In this document: positions 59,901 to 64,000 of the stretch, piece after piece
Position numbering within the stretch: the stretch's first letter is position 1
Layout: every line of letters begins with the position of its first letter
NCBI RefSeq assembly: GCF_037893015.1
Contig: NC_133659.1
Location: 10,060,521-10,124,520, forward strand
Origin: Macrotis lagotis
Taxonomy: Eukaryota; Chordata; Mammalia; Peramelemorphia; Peramelidae
Reading direction: 5' to 3'
Length of the DNA stretch: 64,000 nucleotides
Translations under genes and position numbers: made by a program
Notes under the pieces: model-generated
The model's input: the letters and a program-made list of their open reading frames with translations, nothing else
Databases searched by the model: none
Told to the model about the DNA's origin: nothing

Positions 59901-62900
59901 GGTATCAAGGACAATTTGCACTAACTCTCCATATGGTTGTAAGATTTCAGGGGGATAATGGATGTTGCCATGAAGTCTTATCTAGAGGCAAACTCTCACC
60001 TCTCCTCCCTGTTGGAGGATCGCATACATACCTGCGCAAGGCTCATGCACCGAGATGTTTGTGGGACAGTGTTCAGGAGAAATAGAATGGGGATGTTCCG
60101 GTGGCTGCACAGGTTTATGAAGTGGCTACCCTTGAGGGAGGCCTGGTGGGTTAGCTCTCCATTGTTCGCCACCAGGCCTATGAGATGGCTAGCAAAACAA
60201 AGACAAAAAGAAAGACTTGTTTTTTTTCTTTCCACATAGATCACCATCACAGGAGAGGAAAATCCCATGGGTATATTAACTTTTGAAGTTGAAGCAGTTA
60301 GGATCAAGTCATTTTGATTTCAAGACTCTGCCTCTATGAGAGGCAAATAAAGCACAAGGGCAGTTGGTGACCCTGGAGTTAGGAGGATCTGACACTTAAA
60401 AATTAGCTAGCTGTGTGACCTTGGGCAAGTCATTTAATCCAACTGCCTTGAAAAAATTAAAACAAAAAATAACAAATAAAACATTAGTGTAACAATTTGA
60501 ACCTTTAGTCAGGCAGACCTGAGTTCAAATCCAGCCTCAGATACTTGATGACTCTGGTCACTTAAACTTGTAATCTCAGTTTCCTGTTTGTAAAATGAAG
60601 AAAATGAAGCACTTACCTCCCAGGGTTGCTGTGACAATCAAAAGTAATGATAATAGTAAAGTGCTTGGCAAATTGTTAATTGTTTTTATGACTGACCAAG
60701 CAGCAAGCATTTACAAAAGATCTAAGGCGAGGCATAGAAAGTCAGAAAGGAGGCCCTTTTGGCCCTCAGGAAGTTTGCACTCTACTGAGTCCAAAAAGTG
60801 CATCATGCTACAATAGTATGCTTCTGGAGCTGGAAAACACCTCACAGAAAACCAAACTCACCCCCTTCATTTTTGATAGAAGAAATAGCCCTAAGAAGGC
60901 TAAATGACTTGTCCACAGTCAAATCAGGAGCAGCTCTGACCCAAAGATTTAGTTCATTTGAACCAATCTAGCCTTGCCAGATCATCATTCTGAATGACTG
61001 ACATGGTGGGGTCTCCATCGGTCACTGTAGCCCAGAGCTTCCTCCACAAGTCAAAGGCAGAAGAGGTTTATGGGTAGACAAAGTCCATGGCACCATGTCA
61101 GGAGGTTCCCACATGTTCTCTGCCCCCACATTGGATATGACTCTAACTCTTGACCCAATCCATTTTGACAGCTCTCATAGGTAGGAAGTTTCTCCTTAAA
61201 TCCTTGTGAGGCATCCATCGCTCCTGGATCTGCCTTCTGGGGTCAAGCCTAATCTGCCATAGAATAATCCCTCAAATACCTGAAGTCAGAAAACAAGCCC
61301 TCCCTTCAAATTTCTTTGTCTCGAGCTACCTAAGTCTAACTGAGATTTTCAATAGGTCCTCACATAACATGAATACAGTACCTTCCAGTTCCCTGGTCAT
61401 TCTCCCCTGGACAAAACCCAGCTTATTATTAATAATAATAATAATAATAATAAAATCCCAACATATCAATGACTTCTTTCACAGCTAAAATGTCTTCATT
61501 GACAGGAAAGCCTGGCTAGTCCCCTTTGCCTCTGTAGATTATCTCCAATAGATGTCATTTGTACAGAGCCCCTTGCATATTCTCTCTTTCATTTTTCCAG
61601 TTCCTTGAAAGTAGACATCTTTCCCCTTCCTTGGTTTTCCCAGTACTTAGTACTGTGCCTCCCATATAATAGGCTCTTAAAAAATGTTGATTTCCTTGAT
61701 GACCTAAAAGAGGCTTCAGAGCTAAAACTTTCACTTCAAATATGGTCTGACTAGGAAATGTTAGTCCCTCACCCTCCAAGAAAACTATGCCATCAGGGCA
61801 GTGATGCCATGGCAAGCACATGAATTGGATTGGAGTGAGGGGGACTGTGCTAAGTCACCAGTTTCACTTTCTCCTCCAGAGCCATCTGGGTCCAGTGGCC
61901 AGATGGGAATCAGGATAAATGGAGATAGCCCTGGATGCAAGGTAAGCAAGGCCAAATGACTTGCCCAATGTCACACACATCTAGGTAACTATTAAGTATC
62001 TAAGGCCAGATTCAAACGCTTATCCTCCTGACTCCAAGGCCAGTGCTCTGTCCATTGTGCCACTTAGTTGTCCTTACTAAGAAAGATAACAAGAGGAACT
62101 CCTAGACCTAAAGCCCTGATGGCAGGTTTCAGATCCTTCCCAAGTCATCCCTCCTCTTGTCAGTAGCCCAGTTATGCTATCTGGGGTGCAGCGTGGCATC
62201 GTGGGGCATTGCTCTTGGAGTAGAAAACCTAAGTTCAAATCCCAGATTTCACATTTAGCATATGTGAATCCTGGACCATTGGCAGAACTTCATTGAGCTT
62301 CAGGTAAACTACCAGATAAAGATGAGCTATTCTTCTTTACTCCACTATTACAATGGCTCCCTGTAAGCACCAGCTGCAACACAAGCTCCATTCCCAATCA
62401 GGCACAAGCATTTATTAGGTGCCTACTGTGTTCTATTTCACTGGGAATTCAAGGACAAAAATGAATCAGTCCTTACTATCTAGGGACTGGGATTCTGTCT
62501 TCAGCTAAGTAGTCATTCAGGCAGACAATGAGGTTTTTTAAAGTGTTTACTAGGAAGGAAAGGAAGGAAGGAAGGAAGGAAGGAAGGAAGGAAGGAAGGA
62601 AGGAAGGAAGGAAGGAAGGAAGGAAGGAAGGAAGGGAGGGAGGGAGGGAGGGAGGGAGGGAGGGAGGGAGGGAGGAAGGGAGGGAGGGAAAGAGGAAAGG
62701 AAGGGAGGGAGGTGGGAAGGAAGAGAAAGAGGGAAGAAGCATCTATTAAGGGTTGATCATGTACCACACTCTGGGCTTACAAATGTGAACAAAATCAAGA
62801 GTTTCCCTGTTTCAGGAGCTTGATGTCTGTCACGTTCCCCTTTTACACTAAGCTTCGTTGTTTGCTTTTTCATTCCAGGGGAGTCATGAAGTGGAGGCAG

Positions 62901-63370
62901 GAGAGCAGAGGAGCATTAGTGCCTGGGCTTGCAGGTCAGTCTGAGAGCCACCCTAGATTGGCATCTCCTCTCTGGTCATATGTGCCCCCCTAAATACCAC
63001 CCTTTCATTTCCTCTGACTTTAAATGAGCCCAGGACAAGAACTGAGAAGTAGGAAGTCAGAACCTCCCATGCCAAAGCAGGGCCACAGTCCTCACTGCCC
63101 CTGAAACAAACTGGAAACCATTGCTGGTGGATAAAAATCCTTTAACTTCCAACTTTTCTTCTCCCACAGGTATTGTTCCCCTACCGCAGGCCCGCTTCAA
63201 TGACTGTTCTCAGTTGGAACCTGGAAAGGATCCCCAGGTCCCAGAATGGCAAGGGAGCAGTCATCGGGAATGTTTTTACAGGAACTGTAAATGCCACACT
63301 TCCTGCAAACCTCCCCTTACCTCCATTCTCCTCCATCACAGGGAAGTTTATTGTTAGACAGTTGCCCCTA
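51108..63370 (-). CDS. MCCC2-like carboxyltransferase gene, 3' exons (partial)
   Basis: This minus-strand gene encodes a protein related to the beta subunit of methylcrotonoyl-CoA carboxylase, a mitochondrial biotin-dependent enzyme of leucine breakdown. The exons, 5' to 3', are 63370-63185 (tentative), 60188-60032, 55327-55205, 54320-54172 and 51246-51108. All have AG/GT sites, and phases fit across every junction. MCCC2-like segments are HRNIPILFL, AEVPKITLVIGG, CGRSFNPNFLFLWPNARI and YSSARLWDDGVI, in the family order, ending at a TAA. By eye, core exons are near half identical to remembered human MCCC2. The glycine-rich [10 protein letters not shown] is FGNDSYAM here, the NITGF segment is NTVPQT, and the VMGGEQAA segment is replaced with a gap of about ten residues. 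Activity may be lost or changed. It is not the true MCCC2, which lies elsewhere in mammals. 5' exons are outside the window. Confidence 0.8.
51270..51500 (-). mobile_element. L2 LINE fragment, antisense
   Basis: tttattcagtttgagcaaaa, gataagagctgggaataaaa and ctgccctcagtgatcttgtg are reverse L2. It may continue beyond the GATA array at 52,230-52,560. Confidence 0.6.
51585..52180. repeat. Long mixed GATA/GACA/GGAT array
   Basis: Nearly 600 bases of GATA, GACA, GGAT, GGAC, GGCA and GA units arranged in alternating blocks. Some higher-order units recur (a gacagacag - gatagatagat - gatggacag pattern appears twice). Long Ser/Ile/Tyr-rich and Pro-rich open frames on the minus strand are artefacts of the repeat. 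Confidence 0.97.
53036..53187 (-). mobile_element. tRNA-like SINE, antisense, with likely duplication
   Basis: It reads tttttgcaacgcaaatgggg, taagtatctgaggccggagt and gtgccacctagctgccccc. Flanks aaaattaacttt and aaaattgacttt form a slightly decayed target-site duplication. Confidence 0.88.
53510..53750 (-). mobile_element. L1 LINE fragment, antisense
   Basis: Reverse L1 text: tgcatcaattcatacaagtc, gttgcatccctcatggataa, gcttcagccattctttaact and aaaacagctgctacagtttt. Confidence 0.7.
54172..54320 (-). CDS. MCCC2-like exon (FLFLWPNARI)
   Basis: The exon has 149 bases between cttgtttttttag and GTAAGT. It encodes CGRSFNPNFLFLWPNARIGL, VDCRSPFADFLEGDEYLSMD and KSTLKHLEK plus two bases. The start CGR follows the YAM of the previous exon, exactly as YGM-CGR in MCCC2. 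Confidence 0.88.
55205..55327 (-). CDS. MCCC2-like exon (EVPKITLVIGG)
   Basis: The exon has 41 whole codons after actttcatttcag and before GTACAG. It encodes AEDLGRKFKAQACMMATIAC, then AEVPKITLVIGGYFGNDSYA and M. Human MCCC2 has [21 protein letters not shown] at this place. The Gly-Ala-Gly of the active-site loop is not kept. Confidence 0.88.
55441..55630. repeat. Local direct duplication, left copy
   Basis: gacccaacttgatcttggac to aattaatagagcaa is repeated at 56,978-57,163 with small differences. Confidence 0.85.
56309..56455 (+). mobile_element. tRNA-like SINE
   Basis: It shows ggtggctaggtggtgtagtg and catttgccttgcaaac with a C-rich, A-rich tail. It abuts a LINE-derived segment; no clear duplication is seen. 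Confidence 0.88.
56460..56850 (+). mobile_element. Non-LTR retrotransposon 3' end (RTE-like)
   Basis: The open stretch QDTLKVSLKNFETDCTAWET...ARDHPVWHALLSEGG resembles the C-terminal tail of LINE ORFs with 'YKDTLK-SLK--WE-LA-DR--WR'. It is followed by a decayed zinc-knuckle-like TCDRAF...HIG-ISHS-TH. The 3' end reads gtgatgtcattttggtcttc, then ttcgataatgaaggacaa, as in a common marsupial repeat tail. Only the 3' piece is present. Confidence 0.65.
56926..56962. repeat. (CA)n microsatellite
   Basis: About 15 CA units with one interruption. Confidence 0.95.
56978..57163. repeat. Local direct duplication, right copy
   Basis: Second copy in the same orientation. Shared text includes ccttgaccttctccagggtt, atggtgatctggattaaata, tcctccccagct-agagtgcat and agtggaaaattaatagagca. 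Confidence 0.85.
57340..57600 (+). mobile_element. MIR/CORE-SINE
   Basis: It shows gagttcgaatcttgtctcaa, gaccttgggcaaattcctta and cactttcctcatttattaaa, with tail text aagtattttataaatactat. Confidence 0.75.
58335..58800 (+). mobile_element. L1 LINE 3' fragment, sense
   Basis: Marsupial L1 3' UTR text: tggtggcaaagaactgaaca, ctatccattgaggaaggatt, tttgaaagacttaagcactc and gaccaaccatgaatccaaag. Confidence 0.8.
58915..59010 (+). mobile_element. RTE-related SINE with internal loss
   Basis: The MIR-like head (ccagctctgccaatcattag, ttgggcaaatca) joins directly to a tail (cagagttggatatggctgaa), missing the middle. Confidence 0.5.
60032..60188 (-). CDS. MCCC2-like exon (GLVANNGEL ... RNIPILFL)
   Basis: The acceptor is tttgttttgctag and the donor GTATGT. 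The exon encodes HLIGLVANNGELTHQASLKG, then SHFINLCSHRNIPILFLLNT and VPQTSRCMSLAQ. It aligns without gaps to human MCCC2 YPVGIVGNNGVL...RNIPLLFLQN. Downstream of LLNT the family's GFMVG motif is lost. Confidence 0.85.
60357..60470 (+). mobile_element. Internally shortened tRNA-like SINE
   Basis: It shows gggcagttggtg then accctggagttaggaggatc, ttgggcaagtcatttaatcc and an A-rich tail. The middle of the head and of the body is missing. Confidence 0.7.
60490..60690 (+). mobile_element. MIR/CORE-SINE
   Basis: cagacctgagttcaaatcca, atctcagtttcctgtttgta and ccagggttgctgtgacaatc mark a standard MIR. Confidence 0.75.
60700..60800 (-). mobile_element. L2 LINE fragment, antisense
   Basis: aagcagcaagcatttacaaa and ccctcaggaagtttgcactc are reverse L2. 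Confidence 0.5.
61130..61425 (-). mobile_element. CR1/L3-like LINE fragment, antisense
   Basis: The plus strand holds ttttcaataggtcctcacat and ggtcattctcccctggacaa, which follow the order of reverse CR1/L3 3' text. Confidence 0.5.
61426..61453. repeat. (TAA)n microsatellite
   Basis: About nine ATA/TAA units. Confidence 0.9.
61500..61695 (+). mobile_element. L2 LINE 3' terminus
   Basis: tctgtagattatctccaata, tagtactgtgcctcccatat and aataggctcttaaaaaatgt give the L2 3' end. Confidence 0.7.
61790..62075 (-). mobile_element. Composite antisense SINE (tRNA-like head plus LINE-type tail)
   Basis: Right part: the usual reverse SINE head (ggtaactattaagtatctaa, gtccattgtgccacttag). Left part: a longer body with ctcctccagagccatctggg, tccagtggccagatgggaat and a ggcagtgatgccatggcaag end that resembles the 3' tail at 56,800. 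The splice-site-like ccag / GTAAGC around 61,880-61,943 belongs to the repeat. Confidence 0.6.
62400..62500 (-). mobile_element. L2 LINE 3' fragment, antisense
   Basis: caagcatttattaggtgcct and actgtgttctatttcactgg are reverse L2. Confidence 0.6.
62552..62740. repeat. (GGAA)n / (GGGA)n microsatellite
   Basis: About 20 GGAA units are followed by GGGA units. Open frames on both strands are artefacts. Confidence 0.97.
63185..63370 (-). CDS. MCCC2-like gene, tentative upstream exon
   Basis: The minus strand has a strong acceptor (acttttttattttcag) and a donor GTAGGG, 186 bases apart, with one frame open throughout. It leaves two bases (CG) that join the single first base of the next exon. The end, FQLRTVIEAGLR, can be aligned with FYGDTLVTGFAR of MCCC2 just before the GIVGNNG segment. 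The rest is weakly similar at best, so the exon is supported mainly by splice signals and phase. Confidence 0.45.
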
Positions 63371-63859
63371 CTGAAAATAAAAAAGTACCAGGTTTACCCT
63401 CTAAGACATCTTTTTTTTTTCTAAAAACATCTTTCCTAGTATTTTAATGAGAAAAAAATTTTAAATGAGAAAAAAGAATCATTTCGAGAGCTCCAAAATA
63501 TTTTTATGTTTTTTTAAAATTTTGTTTTAATGACTTTGGGGAAGCACATTATTTCTCAGTTTATGAAGGCTGAGTCAGATATACGATTGAATTAAAGTTC
63601 AAACATTAAAATGCAACTTACTAAGTAATCACTGAGATTCACACCTTTTGACTATTAAAGTCAAAAAAAATTAGGGGAAAGAAGAAATACAAGAGAAACA
63701 TATGAGGACAAAACAAATGGAGGCAGGAAGCTGTTGAGGAGATGCCCTCCTCCTGCTTTCATTCTTAATTCATCTCTGAAGATCGAGGCTCTCAATGAAC
63801 TAAATTTGGGCTGATATATACTAGGAATCAACCTGACAGTTTAGGGATTTGGAGCAGCA

Positions 63860-64000
63860 GATCTACGATGTCAATGGTGCAAGTCATAGATCTAGAAGAC
63901 CATCTAGTCCAACCCTTGTGTTTTCAGATGAGGAAAATGAGGCAGAAGAGTTGTAGTAACTTAAAATCCCCCAGGTTATAAACATCAGAGGCAAGGTTTG
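63860..64000 (-). mobile_element. MIR-like fragment, antisense, running to window end
   Basis: gaccatctagtccaaccctt, gatgaggaaaatgaggcaga and cagaggcaaggtttg fit the usual reverse MIR-type text. Confidence 0.55.

Noticed and set aside
61880-61945. Exon-like stretch between cctccag and GTAAGC
   Set aside because: The whole stretch is part of a dispersed SINE body that recurs in marsupial DNA.
62881-62935. Plus-strand exon-like stretch between cattccag and GTCAGT
   Set aside because: The frame does not join sensibly to any neighbour, the donor is weak, and no protein similarity was seen.
51108-63370. MCCC2-like exons as a processed pseudogene
   Set aside because: They are separated by kilobase introns with proper splice sites and have no poly(A) tail or shared target duplication.
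51108-63370. Identity as PCCB or as true MCCC2
   Set aside because: PCCB lacks the VPKITL-IGG and LWPNARI wording; true MCCC2 is far more conserved in its glycine-rich segments.
63121-63424. Plus-strand open frames following an acceptor-like cttctcccacag
   Set aside because: No family recognised, and the region is better explained as the antisense of a minus-strand exon with matching phase.

Overview
The window is mammalian nuclear DNA, almost certainly from a marsupial. The coding exons are vertebrate genes with introns. The intergenic and intronic DNA is crowded with old MIR/CORE-SINEs, L2 and CR1/L3-like LINEs, L1 fragments of a marsupial type, and many copies of the tRNA-like SINE that begins gggcagctaggtgg (WSINE/MAR type). 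The order cannot be fixed from the sequence. Gene order and orientation, DEPDC1 then RPE65 head to tail, match human 1p31.

From left to right: (1) positions 1138-9242 hold the last seven coding exons of DEPDC1 on the plus strand. The DEP-domain exons lie before the window. The 3' UTR probably runs to about 10.7 kb. (2) From 10.7 to 23.85 kb is intergenic repeat-rich DNA (L1, CR1/L3, L2, MIR, SINE and a GGAA microsatellite). (3) From 23,937 to 45,551 is a complete RPE65 gene with 14 coding exons. All junctions are in phase, and the predicted protein is 533 residues, the same length as human. The iron-binding histidines, second-shell glutamates and membrane-anchor cysteines are all present. (4) From 45.9 to 51.0 kb is a convergent intergenic stretch of repeats. 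(5) On the minus strand from 51,108 to at least 63,370 are the 3' exons of a multi-exon gene encoding a diverged carboxyltransferase-beta protein most like MCCC2 (methylcrotonoyl-CoA carboxylase beta). Four exons are well supported and a fifth is tentative. They keep open frames, splice sites and matching phases, but the conserved active-site glycine-rich segments are altered. The 5' exons lie beyond position 64,000.

DEPDC1 (mitotic/transcription cofactor) and RPE65 (visual-cycle isomerohydrolase) are neighbours without a shared pathway. The MCCC2-like gene is the unexpected content: I know of no such gene beside human RPE65. Other points of interest are a ~230-bp inverted repeat in the introns flanking RPE65 exons 12-13, two local direct duplications, and a long mixed GATA/GACA array in the last intron of the MCCC2-like gene. 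All homology calls come from remembered family sequences; no database search was run.
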